Assembly (NCBI GenBank): GCA_021773355.1
Contig: JAJFKE010000050.1
Coordinates: 186,001 to 250,000, forward strand
Direction of reading: 5' to 3'
DNA from: Gammaproteobacteria bacterium
Lineage (GTDB): Bacteria; Pseudomonadota; Gammaproteobacteria; Pseudomonadales; Pseudohongiellaceae
DNA: 64,000 bases
Shown: positions 8,860-17,353 of the stretch, piece by piece
Layout of the letters: every line of letters starts with the position of its first letter
Numbering within the stretch: position 1 is the first letter of the stretch
Program-made: the position numbers and the translations under genes
Notes under the pieces: generated by a model
Told to the model about the DNA's origin: nothing
Databases searched by the model: none
What the model saw: the letters and a program-made list of their open reading frames with translations, nothing else

Positions 8860-11800
8860 TTAATTGTTCCGTTGACCTATTGATTCCATAACTTCGTGCA
8901 GTGACCTGGAAAAACCCGCCATTACATTATGGATTTGCGTTTCATCGTTATTCTTCCCTGCTGACTCTAGTTCAGCACAAATCTTACCTAATGCTAAAGC
9001 ACCTACTGATCGGGAGGAGGATTTCAGTGCATGTGCCAACTCACCTACCTGCTTCCACTGACCACTCTCATAGGCATGCTTTATTTTCGTAGCTGAATTC
9101 TCAGCCGATTGTCTATAATCACTTAAAAAACTTTCTACTAAAGCGTCGTCGTCCCCCACCAGCTTAATTAGAATGTTTACGTCTAACGTTGATAGCTCGC
9201 TTGATCCATTACTACCAATGCATTCTCCTGCTGAACTCTGCCTGCTTGTCTGCGACTGTACTTGAGCGAAATTTTCGCTGCCTGCGGCAGGTTTCAGTTT
9301 TTCTATGAATGCCTTGCCAGCCCATTTCTCCAACTTCTCTCGCAATGCCTCTAGAGGCACGGGCTTAGGCAAATAATCATTCATTCCTGCTTCTATGCAC
9401 AAATTTCTCTCACCCTTAGTTGCATTAGCAGTAAACGCAACAATGGGTAGCTGTTCTGCTCCGGCAGTCTCTTGACGGCGTATAGCAGAGGTTAATTCAT
9501 AACCGTCTATAATTGGCATATGCAAGTCTGTGAGCAATAATGAGTAATGTCGCTCACTCCAAAATTCTAATGCCTCCTGACCATTGCCAGCAACATCGTA
9601 GGCGTAGCCCAATAAATCCAGTTGATTCTTTATGACTTTTTGATTGATGTCATTGTCCTCTGCGACAAGTATCATGCGGCCAAGTTTCTCGGCTTCCTCT
9701 CGACTAATTTCTCGCCTTTGATCAGAGCCTTCTGAATGATTGTCTTCCAGATGTTCCACCTCGCCAGATACAGCTGCAAGGACATCGTGGAAACAAGTAC
9801 TGATGCTGGGATTCAAATTAACCAGAATAATCTTTTCGCCAATGACATCAACACGATGGTGAAGCAATGGTCGAACAATGACTAAGCGATGGAGAGAATT
9901 TGAGTGCTGCTTCACCAAACTTTCATAGAACGCTATATCCTTATCGCTTTCTACGGCAATCGCTACAAGCGGCTTGGCCGAGGGGTTTTCATCTTGTATC
10001 TCAACCACTAGATGTTCTGGCGTTTCTACGTTGTCTGCAATAGTCCCCTGATAATTTATATAGGTCTGCCAATCCTCACTCGCTTCGTGATCCGCACATA
10101 GCAATCGACAGTGGAAATCTTGTAGTTGATTGCGTTGTTCCGGCTGACCTGGTTTATCGGCTTCAATAATGGGAATTGTCGCGGCGAAAGTGCTGCCATC
10201 GCCTTCCTCGCTATTAATAGTTAATTCACCACCCATCATTTCCACTATTCGTTTAGTGATTGGCAAACCAAGGCCGGTTCCTCCGAACCTGCGTGTTGTT
10301 GAAGTATCAGCCTGTGAAAACGGTTCAAAAACAGTTGCTATCGCGCTTTGTGACATTCCGATTCCGTTATCAATTACGCGAATTAGCAGATTGCTGTCAT
10401 CAAGTTCAAATCTTGCGTCCACGTGACCCTGCCGTATCGTACTGCCAGAGAATTTCAAGGCGTTACCAACCAGGTTGATGACTATCTGTCGCAGGCGTAC
10501 CGCATCCGATATTATCGCTGTCGGTAAGTTTGGATCGAGGTAGAAGCGCAAGCTTACTTGCTTCTTTCGTGCAATGGACAACATGGCGTTGCAGATAGAT
10601 TCTGTCAGATAAGAAATAACCACGGGCTCTTCTTCTAATTCTATTTTTCCGGCCTCGATCTTTGAGAAATCCAAAATGTCATCGATTACGGTTAATAAGC
10701 TGTAAGCGGAGTCTTTAATTATTTCCACCTGATCCAACTGGCGTGGCCTTAGACTGCTCTGCCTTAGCACATCAATGGTGCCAATTACACCATTCATGGG
10801 GGTGCGAATTTCGTGGCTCATTGTTGCCAGAAAAGAACTCTTCGCCTTGTTCGCTTCTTCGGCTCGGCGCATTGCATGATTTAATTCTTCCGTACGTTGA
10901 TTCACGCGCTGTTCAAGACCCTGCCTTTCTTCTTCTAACTCTCGATTCAATATTTGTAATTGTGTCGTGCTTTCCTCCAGCGCGCTCATTGCCTGAACTT
11001 GTTTGGTAATGTCGCGCACTATGCACATGATCATAGACTCGTCACCGCTTTCCACCGGGCTCATGGCCACTTCGATTGGAAACTGATTTCCATTACCCCG
11101 CAGTCCAAACATCTCCCTTTCTGCACCCAATACGCGAGTGCCAGGTGATTTCAAAAACTCGATTCTTTCATCTCTCAATTGCTGCCAATTCTCTTCAGGT
11201 ATCAAGTCTCCTACCTTGAGTTGCTGAAGCGACTCTACATCTCTTCCAAAAAGGTTCTCGGCCTGCCTGTTCACCAGCCTTATCTTGCCTTCATCGTCGG
11301 CGATAATGATTGCGTTCGGAGCCATGTCTAGCAAGGCTTCAAATCGATGTTCACTATCTTTGAGAGCACTCTCCGCAGACAGCACCTTAGTTACATCATG
11401 AGCAATGCTGCCAATACCATACATTCTCCCACTGCGAGTACGCATGGCGAACTTCATAACCGTAAATTTTGACTTTCCATCTGCGGTTAGAAGTATGTCA
11501 TCAAATTCCAGTCGATCCCCTCCCTGCAGAATTTGCTCGTCTTGCTTGCTCATTAACGTCGCTTGCATGATTGGGAACAGGTCAAAGTCAGACTTTCCTT
11601 CGATCTCGCTTTCCTGCAGACCTACCATGCGACTCCAAACATCATTGCTGTAGAGATAGTTTCCTTCCAGGTCTTTTACCGAGAGTGCACTTTGAGTTTT
11701 CCCAATAAATGCTTCTCTTAATATTTCATTAGAGCGAAGTTGTTTTTCTTTTCCGTAGAGGTTTGTGGCGTAGCGCCAGGAGATGACACCCGAAAGCACT

Positions 11801-11979
11801 AAAGCACCAGAAAGAAGAGCCGTAATGGCCATTAGTTGTTCGAAATCCGGTGTAATCCCCAAATACAGGAATATGCTGAAGGACAGGGCACTGATTAGAA
11901 CGAACGGAATATAGATTGAGAGAAATCGCAGACTACGGCCGCCGATCCATCGACGCTTTGGCTGTATCAATTCTCTCAT
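8860..11979 (-). CDS. Hybrid sensor histidine kinase with PAS, HisKA, HATPase, REC and HPt domains (RocS/BvgS type)
   Basis: The 1039-residue protein starts with two close membrane segments (about 18-41 and 49-68) and has almost no periplasmic domain, so sensing is probably by membrane or cytoplasm. Two PAS domains (about 85-205 and 205-330) and a coiled coil precede the HisKA motif FLATMSHEIRTPMNG with H389. The ATPase shows DNGIGM and GTGLGLPI. A poorly conserved receiver-like stretch (about 640-740) precedes a true receiver with D818 (LLLTDLHMP), and a C-terminal HPt domain carries H983 (ELAHALKSSS). This is a full H-D-H phosphorelay. The stop lies 1 nt before the RocR-like gene, its probable target. 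Confidence 0.91.
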   Translation of the reverse strand: MRELIQPKRRWIGGRSLRFLSIYIPFVLISALSFSIFLYLGITPDFEQLMAITALLSGALVLSGVISWRYATNLYGKEKQLRSNEILREAFIGKTQSALSVKDLEGNYLYSNDVWSRMVGLQESEIEGKSDFDLFPIMQATLMSKQDEQILQGGDRLEFDDILLTADGKSKFTVMKFAMRTRSGRMYGIGSIAHDVTKVLSAESALKDSEHRFEALLDMAPNAIIIADDEGKIRLVNRQAENLFGRDVESLQQLKVGDLIPEENWQQLRDERIEFLKSPGTRVLGAEREMFGLRGNGNQFPIEVAMSPVESGDESMIMCIVRDITKQVQAMSALEESTTQLQILNRELEEERQGLEQRVNQRTEELNHAMRRAEEANKAKSSFLATMSHEIRTPMNGVIGTIDVLRQSSLRPRQLDQVEIIKDSAYSLLTVIDDILDFSKIEAGKIELEEEPVVISYLTESICNAMLSIARKKQVSLRFYLDPNLPTAIISDAVRLRQIVINLVGNALKFSGSTIRQGHVDARFELDDSNLLIRVIDNGIGMSQSAIATVFEPFSQADTSTTRRFGGTGLGLPITKRIVEMMGGELTINSEEGDGSTFAATIPIIEADKPGQPEQRNQLQDFHCRLLCADHEASEDWQTYINYQGTIADNVETPEHLVVEIQDENPSAKPLVAIAVESDKDIAFYESLVKQHSNSLHRLVIVRPLLHHRVDVIGEKIILVNLNPSISTCFHDVLAAVSGEVEHLEDNHSEGSDQRREISREEAEKLGRMILVAEDNDINQKVIKNQLDLLGYAYDVAGNGQEALEFWSERHYSLLLTDLHMPIIDGYELTSAIRRQETAGAEQLPIVAFTANATKGERNLCIEAGMNDYLPKPVPLEALREKLEKWAGKAFIEKLKPAAGSENFAQVQSQTSRQSSAGECIGSNGSSELSTLDVNILIKLVGDDDALVESFLSDYRQSAENSATKIKHAYESGQWKQVGELAHALKSSSRSVGALALGKICAELESAGKNNDETQIHNVMAGFSRSLHEVMESIGQRNN

Positions 11980-12080
11980 TTGTGTTGCCTCAAAACCGTG
12001 ACATCAGATCCAGGCGACTTCTGCACTACTAATCCGGGCTTGCGGCCATTTTCCTGATATTTGGAAATTTAAAATAGTCT

Positions 12081-12116
12081 CTGTAGGAACCGTTGTCTAT
12101 GGCAATTTTCCTACAG
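12081..12116. repeat. Inverted repeat in the leader of the hybrid kinase operon
   Basis: CTGTAGGAA (12081-12089) and TTCCTACAG (12108-12116) are perfect 9-bp arms around an 18-nt spacer that itself holds TTG/CAA. It lies about 100 bp upstream of the kinase start on the minus strand, inside the 308-bp gap 11980-12287. It could be an operator or a leader hairpin. Nothing else recognisable was seen in this gap. Confidence 0.4.
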
Positions 12117-12287
12117 CGAATAAGCCGGGCAGGGTGATAAACCTCCTGACTCTGGGAATCACATAAATCTGTATCCACCGCTAGGAACTGCAGCAGAACA
12201 GGTTAAACACATCCTTCAATACTCAAATCAGAATAACAGTTAGTGATTCCCTTGTAGGTAAATGTCGGAATTTCTTGGTCCCTCTAC

Positions 12288-13229
12288 TTAATGACCGGCG
12301 GCGGCCCGCCCTCGATTAAGGGCGTCCCGAGCGCCTGCTGAAAGCCCGCCATCCAGACCTACCGTTACAAAACGAAAACCTTCCGCAATGCGTTGTTCAA
12401 CACTGTTCGAATTGGTCGTGATCGCGCAGGGTACATCGTGTGCAATACAGGCCAAAAGCACAGTTTGAATAGCTGCTTCCACTTCTGTTGCCGCAGGGCT
12501 GGCATAGCCCATTGCCGTACTAAGATCGGAGGGTCCAACAAATATTACACCAGTGCCTGGCACCGATATTATTTCTTCGATATTCGCCACAGCTTCTGGC
12601 GTTTCAATTTGAATGATCGCCAGCAATTCCCCATTTGGATCCAGTGGCCATACATCCGCTTTTGCATGATAATCACTTATGCCCCAATACCAGACCGCGT
12701 TGGAGGGGTTGCGGCCACGCAGACCGGCGGGCTCATAGTCATCGGCACCGTTCAGCTGAGGGTATCTACTTGCGCGAATAGCCATCTCTGCCTCTGCCGC
12801 AGTATTTACCGAGGGAAACATCACGCCGAAAGCACCTACATCCAGGGCCTGTTTTACTTGAGATAGCACATTCTCCCTACCAATGGCTGGTATCCGGACG
12901 AAAGGCACCACATTTGCTTGCAGGTTTCCCTTTTCCATAATACCGCGCTTGTCAGTCATACCTAATAAAAATAGACGAATACGCTCCACGTCGAAGGGTG
13001 CGTGCTCCATGTCAATAATAATGAAATCCAAGCCAGAGCGAGCCAGGGATCGCGCATTATTAAGTGAGTAGTCGAAGGACAGTAACCCAAAAGCAGGCTC
13101 ATCATTTTCTAGAAGTTCAATTGCCTTATTTAGGCGCACCTCAGTGCTCTGGGCGAATAAGCTTGACGACAAACCCAATAGAGTCAGAGTGAGAAGTATA
13201 GGGGCCATGTTTTTTGTTGTTTTTATCAT
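12288..13229 (-). CDS. Exported HpcH/HpaI-family aldolase/citrate lyase-like protein
   Basis: The 313-residue protein has a clear Sec signal peptide ending at LFAQS, followed by a complete HpcH/HpaI fold. Family motifs are visible: FIIIDMEHAPFD, GAFGVMFPSVNT, GLRGRNPS, IQIETPEAV with the metal-binding Glu, and IFVGPSDLSTAMG. Known members cleave 2-keto-3-deoxy-dicarboxylates or related 2-keto acids using divalent metal in the cytoplasm. Export of such an enzyme is unusual. An AGGAAACATA-ATG ribosome site supports the start, so the signal peptide is real in frame. It is transcribed divergently from the TGA-containing redoxin gene, with a 278-bp shared control region. Confidence 0.85.
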   Translation of the reverse strand: MIKTTKNMAPILLTLTLLGLSSSLFAQSTEVRLNKAIELLENDEPAFGLLSFDYSLNNARSLARSGLDFIIIDMEHAPFDVERIRLFLLGMTDKRGIMEKGNLQANVVPFVRIPAIGRENVLSQVKQALDVGAFGVMFPSVNTAAEAEMAIRASRYPQLNGADDYEPAGLRGRNPSNAVWYWGISDYHAKADVWPLDPNGELLAIIQIETPEAVANIEEIISVPGTGVIFVGPSDLSTAMGYASPAATEVEAAIQTVLLACIAHDVPCAITTNSNSVEQRIAEGFRFVTVGLDGGLSAGARDALNRGRAAAGH

Positions 13230-13507
13230 TATGTTTCCTCATCTGGTCGCGATCAATTAATGCGGGAAGCCATGTATTATCGAGACAGTCACCAAGGCTT
13301 GGAGACTGTGAAAACTGTCAATAGAGAGGCATAGAGTTTGCCGAGAATCACGCCAGGTTTCAATCACCAAATCAATTCGCTGGCCCATATTGCGATACCA
13401 TCATATCTATCCAACTGTTATATTGTCGCTGCTACTGCTAGCAAGCAGCCAAGGCGGATTTCGAAGCAAAAGACGAGTTCCAAACAGTTCTTATCAAGGA
13501 GAGCAAG

Positions 13508-14644
13508 ATGAAGATTTATAGAAGCATAGCCGGTTCAATTGCTGTCATGCTTATAAGCGGCGTTCTCAATGCCCAAAGTGCCGTTGTCTTGTACAACGAG
13601 CGGGTAGTGGAAATTGAGCAAACCCTAGCGGATGCAACTGATCTCTGGGTAAAACCAGAAGATCTGACGCGAGTGAACGATTTCGTACTAAAGCCTGAAG
13701 GGGCCTGCCTGGATGAATTGTGCATCCCGGTTTTACAGGACAGAGATAGTGACATGTATGTGACTCGTCAGGGTCAGGGCTGGTTCAATGTCACCGAGCT
13801 GGCTGACAAACTACAGCAGGCACATGTGGCTGACTACGCCGACGGCCTGTGGAGCTTCGGCACAATGCCGCTGCAACGACAGTCGTTTTTTCGTGGTGGC
13901 CAAGCCCCGGATTTCGAAATGGCGGATCGCGATGGCAAGCTAATCAAACTTTCAGATTTCAGGGGCAAAAAGGTTCTACTTCTTACCTGGGCCTCGTGGT
14001 GAGGATGTCGTTATGACGTGCCCGTGTGGCAGTCCATTTACGAAGAACTCAAATCTCAAAATTTTGAAATAATCTCTGCCGCGCAAGATACCGGTGGTGA
14101 AGAAGCGGCAGGTCCGATCTTTGATGATGCCAATGTCAGCTATACTGCTTTGATTGATGTGAACCATCACATAAGTGCGCTCTATAATCTGCTCAACGTG
14201 CCCTCCGGTGTCTGGATAGATGAAGAAGGCAAGATCATGCGCATCAATGAAGGTACCTACGCAAAAACCCATTTTGATGGTGCCTGGGGTACGGATGACT
14301 ATGTGCCTATCGTGCGTGATTGGGTAGCTAAGGGAGCCGACAGCGAATACGTGTGGGATAGAGACAAGGTGCGTGAGAGCATTTTCCAGCGCACACCTGA
14401 AGCGGAGCGAGCACAACCGGCGTTTCGACTCGGCGGCTATTATTTTACCAATGGCAACGACGAGAAAGCCGAGCAGTACTGGACCATGGCACAGCAGCTA
14501 GACCCCTCTAGTTGGAACTATCTGCGTCAGGATTTACAGTATGAGGAAGGTGGCTCGGCGGGTCCCGAGTGGCGTGAACGCCGCAGCCAGATCGAAAGTG
14601 CTGGCGGCAGTTACTATGCTCCATTGGAGATAGACCGCAACTAG
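13508..14644 (+). CDS. Secreted redoxin (AhpC/TSA-TlpA-like), predicted selenoprotein with in-frame TGA (Sec165)
   Basis: One reading frame runs from ATG 13508 (RBS AAGGAGAGCAAG) to TAG 14644 and is interrupted only by TGA at 14000-14002. Read through, it gives 378 residues. They comprise a Sec signal peptide ending VLNAQS, an unidentified domain with a CLDELC pair (about 24-125), a thioredoxin-fold redoxin domain starting GGQAPDFEMADRDGK (about 130-285), and one TPR-like unit near the end. The TGA falls in LLLTWASW-TGA-GCRYDVPVW, where redoxins carry the nucleophilic Cys, giving a U-G-C motif with C167. Downstream residues continue the fold without a gap. A SECIS-like hairpin follows at 14013. 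The alternative is a nonsense mutation or a base error. Confidence 0.8.
14013..14037 (+). promoter_or_regulatory. Putative bacterial SECIS element
   Basis: The hairpin pairs GAC (14015-14017) with GTC (14032-14034). A single bulged G18 on the 5' side follows, then TGCC (14019-14022) paired with GGCA (14028-14031) and a 5-nt loop CGTGT. Two more pairs (A13-T37 and T14-A36) extend it past a bulged C35. The core helix begins 12 nt after the TGA and the loop 20 nt after it. The E. coli fdhF element has its upper stem-loop 11 nt after UGA, with a one-base 5' bulge and G and U in the loop. The layout matches although the bulged base is G, not U. Confidence 0.65.
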
Positions 14645-14700
14645 CTCGTAGTAGCTTGCACCACCTTACTTAGCAATGGCGGTAACGAGGAAATAGAATT

Positions 14701-14740
14701 AAAAAGCCGGTCTGAGAAATCAGATCGGCTTTTTTGTTTT
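14701..14740. terminator. Bidirectional rho-independent terminator
   Basis: A 15-bp stem (14701-14715 with 14720-14734, one G-U pair) closes a GAAA tetraloop. It is preceded by an A-run and followed by TTTTTTG-TTTTT. It terminates the redoxin gene on the plus strand and the NHL gene on the minus strand. Confidence 0.9.
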
Positions 14741-14756
14741 TCAAACTGTATAGTTT

Positions 14757-15878
14757 CTAACGCGCTGTCCAAGGAGGATTGATAAGCAGTTCTGGATTAA
14801 CGCCCGCCTTGGGTAAAAACTTCTGCGTGCGCCCGTACTGGTTATCGCCACCATACAGAGTACCGTCTGAATCAACGCTAAATGTATGTACTTCAATATA
14901 ACCGTCCGGCAACTCTCGCGGCACCAACCAGGTGTATTTAAGATTGCCCTCGAAATCGAAGTTGACGAACCTTAGTGGCCCTAAATCGGTAATCCAAAAA
15001 TCGTCTTCATTTACAATGATATCCAGCGGCAAAGTTAGATCGCCTATGGATCTCTCGAATTCAAATTCCATGGGATTGTCGGTAGTTCTCCAGACGTTAA
15101 CTCTGCCACCGGAACGATCGAGTACAAATACTCTGCCATCTGGCCCAATCGCAACCGCATGTATGGTATTTGTTTGACCTGGGCCCGTGCCCTCACTGCC
15201 AAACTCACCCAGATAATTCATGTCACTATCCATGATCATGACGCGGTTATTATCCAAACCGTCGGCGATCAGAATGCGACCGTCAGGAAGAAAGGCTACA
15301 TCCTGTGGGCGACCAAAATGTGTTTCGTCGTCGCCCGAGACGCCTTTCTCACCGTAAGTCGCCAATAGTTCGCTAAAGTCATTGGAAAATACGTAGATCT
15401 GATGAAAAGTCTCATTCACCAGCCACACACGGCTCTCGGGGTCATAGGGGCTAATGCGTATGCGATGTGGTCCTGGACCCGCTGAACCCTCACACAGATA
15501 ATCCCACTGGTCATAAAGTTCGATGACTTTGCCATCGGCGTTTAGGCTGTAAAGGCAGTTATTCCAGACTCTACGATTTGTGTCGGTTAGAACATTTAGG
15601 CCCATATGCCCTGCAAAACCCAGGAAATCGTCGGGAATGGGATAGGGCAGGACGGTTTCACCGCGCTGGGCGATGATGATGCGATCAGGCGATTCGGCCC
15701 AGATGCCTGAGTTGCCCCCGAATGCATAGCCAGGCTGTGCAAAGGGCTTGTGCCACAACGATACAATGTCATAGGGGCTCTCGCCGATGGGGCCACGCGC
15801 ATTGCCCTGTTGCGAAAAGGCGGAGCTTGAAATCAGGATTGCTAGAGTTAAGACAACTAGCCGGTTCAGTTTTAACAT
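14757..15878 (-). CDS. Exported NHL-repeat six-bladed beta-propeller protein
   Basis: From the ATG at 15878 the protein has 373 residues with a Sec signal peptide ending SSSAFSQQ. Repeated NHL-type blades follow, such as GRPQDVAFLPDGRILIADG and AVAIGPDGRVFVLDR. Such propellers bind ligands or act as peptidyl-hydroxyglycine lyase-like enzymes; no catalytic site could be assigned here. I preferred this start over an in-frame upstream ATG (15953) because AAGAGG precedes it at good spacing and the signal peptide begins there. It converges on the redoxin gene across a shared terminator. Function is unknown. Confidence 0.82.
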   Translation of the reverse strand: MLKLNRLVVLTLAILISSSAFSQQGNARGPIGESPYDIVSLWHKPFAQPGYAFGGNSGIWAESPDRIIIAQRGETVLPYPIPDDFLGFAGHMGLNVLTDTNRRVWNNCLYSLNADGKVIELYDQWDYLCEGSAGPGPHRIRISPYDPESRVWLVNETFHQIYVFSNDFSELLATYGEKGVSGDDETHFGRPQDVAFLPDGRILIADGLDNNRVMIMDSDMNYLGEFGSEGTGPGQTNTIHAVAIGPDGRVFVLDRSGGRVNVWRTTDNPMEFEFERSIGDLTLPLDIIVNEDDFWITDLGPLRFVNFDFEGNLKYTWLVPRELPDGYIEVHTFSVDSDGTLYGGDNQYGRTQKFLPKAGVNPELLINPPWTAR

Positions 15879-16076
15879 GATGTTAGAGCCTCTTTTATTA
15901 ATCGTATTGTCTGTCATTATTGTTTTCCGGCCTATCATGACAAATAAACCCACAGAAATTCAATAAACTTCGGAAAATCACAAATTGTTGCAAATTCCAG
16001 TCTCCGACATCCAAGCCACAGCTGTGACTTCATTACAGGCCATTTGTAGCTGATTGACTTGGAGCCTTGTCGTGAT

Positions 16077-16167
16077 AGGCTGAAGGGTTTATTGAACCGC
16101 GAAATTCAGCCTTATAAAAATCAGTAAATAAGAATTAGGCTGAACAAACAATACCGGTATTCAGCCT
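16077..16167. repeat. Four alternating inverted copies of AGGCTGAA in a leader region
   Basis: AGGCTGAA occurs at 16077-16084 and 16137-16144, and its complement TTCAGCCT at 16105-16112 and 16160-16167. Copies 1+2 and 3+4 can form two hairpins, while 2+3 can form a competing one. They lie in the gap between divergent genes, ending about 105 bp before the ATG at 16273. They may be operator half-sites or mutually exclusive leader structures. Confidence 0.5.
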
Positions 16168-16272
16168 CTCCTGGAGGGATTTGTCTTGAAAAATTCCAAA
16201 TTGCGAACAGTCGCACCTCTTTGGAAGTCCTGCAAGACCCGCTTTAGACATAGAATTTCGAGGCAAAACAAC

Positions 16273-17268
16273 ATGAATTACAAAATACCCGTCCTCATCC
16301 TAACAAGTATTCTTGGTGGTGCTGCTGTCGCCCAAGAATATCAAGTACCAAAAACAGAATGGGGGGTACCCGATTTTCAAGGTGTTTGGAAAAATGCAAC
16401 TGTAATGCCATTCGAGCGACCACGGGAACTCGGTGAGAAGCGCGCCTACACCGAAGAAGAAGCTATCGCCCTGGAGAGCGTGGTACAACAAAAGTTTGAA
16501 GAAAATAACGAACCCTTAGACCCAAATCGACCGCCACCCGAAGTAGCGGACTCACTGCCACCTATTGGTAATTATGACCTGTTTTGGCGCGACGACGCGA
16601 AATTCATACCCACTATAAATGGCGAATTTAGAACCTCTGCCATAATCGACCCACCCAATGGTCGCATGCCGGAACGTGTCAGCGGTTTTGACGAGCGTAT
16701 GCGGCAACTGCGAGCTAGCTCAGGTCGAAACAGCGATGGCCCAGAAGGTCGCGGGCTTGGGGAACGTTGCCTGGTAGGCTTTGGCAATCTGGCTGGCCCT
16801 GTTATGAGCCCGGTTATTTACAATAGTCATTTACAATTCACCCAGTCACCAGGCTATGTAACGATTACTGCCGAAATGGTTCACGATACTCGCATCATAA
16901 AAATTACCGATGATAGAAATCCCGCTGGCGAAGCTCACCGAAAGTGGATGGGAGACTCAATAGGACGCTGGGAAGGTAATACATTGATCGTCGAAACTAA
17001 ATATTTCAATAACTGGCATAGGTTACGGGGCATGCCAGTAGAAAATATGACCATTATCGAAACCTTTCGCAGAGAAACCGCTAATAAATTAATTTATGGA
17101 TTCACGGTAGATGATCCATCAATTTTTACTGCGCAGTTTAGCGGCGAGTATCCGCTGTCCCGCATAAATGAGCCTATCTATGAGTATGCCTGTCACGAAG
17201 GTAACTATGGCATGATTGGAATACTAGCTGGCGCACGAAAACTGGAGGAACTGGAAATCGAAGATTAG
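16273..17268 (+). CDS. Secreted protein of an uncharacterised PDLQG-type family (paralogue 1)
   Basis: From ATG 16273 (GAGG at good spacing) the protein has 331 residues with a signal peptide ending GAAVAQEY. I do not know a named function for the family. Visible marks are VPDFQGVWKN, RPRELGEK, IDPPNGRMPE, ERCLVGF and the C-terminal ACHEGNYGMIGILAGARK. The same landmarks occur in the gene at 17354, so the two are diverged paralogues facing each other across a shared terminator. An in-frame TTG at 16186 would add 29 residues before the signal peptide and is less likely. Conserved Cys, His and Asp suggest a structured periplasmic domain. Confidence 0.78.
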   Translation: MNYKIPVLILTSILGGAAVAQEYQVPKTEWGVPDFQGVWKNATVMPFERPRELGEKRAYTEEEAIALESVVQQKFEENNEPLDPNRPPPEVADSLPPIGNYDLFWRDDAKFIPTINGEFRTSAIIDPPNGRMPERVSGFDERMRQLRASSGRNSDGPEGRGLGERCLVGFGNLAGPVMSPVIYNSHLQFTQSPGYVTITAEMVHDTRIIKITDDRNPAGEAHRKWMGDSIGRWEGNTLIVETKYFNNWHRLRGMPVENMTIIETFRRETANKLIYGFTVDDPSIFTAQFSGEYPLSRINEPIYEYACHEGNYGMIGILAGARKLEELEIED

Positions 17269-17289
17269 AAAAACGGAAATCTCTGTATG

Positions 17290-17326
17290 AAAAAAAGGGT
17301 TGGCGTTAAAACGCCGACCCTTTTTT
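17290..17326. terminator. Bidirectional rho-independent terminator
   Basis: A-run plus GGGTTGGCGT pairs with ACGCCGACCC plus T-run around a TAAA loop (stem of about 16 bp with one G-T pair). It separates the two convergent paralogues and serves both strands. Confidence 0.9.
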
Positions 17327-17353
17327 AATTTTTACTAGCGGAAATTGAACTAC

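Noticed and set aside
14018..14644. Separate 208-residue gene starting at GTG 14018
   Set aside because: It begins in the middle of a redoxin fold, has no ribosome site, and is the direct continuation of the frame before the TGA.
13508..14644. Redoxin gene as a pseudogene with a nonsense mutation
   Set aside because: The rest of the frame is intact, the stop falls on the catalytic Cys codon and a SECIS-like hairpin follows; kept only as the alternative.
16023..16038. Second CRP-like site TGTGACTTCATTACAG
   Set aside because: Only the left half-site matches; the right half deviates at several positions.
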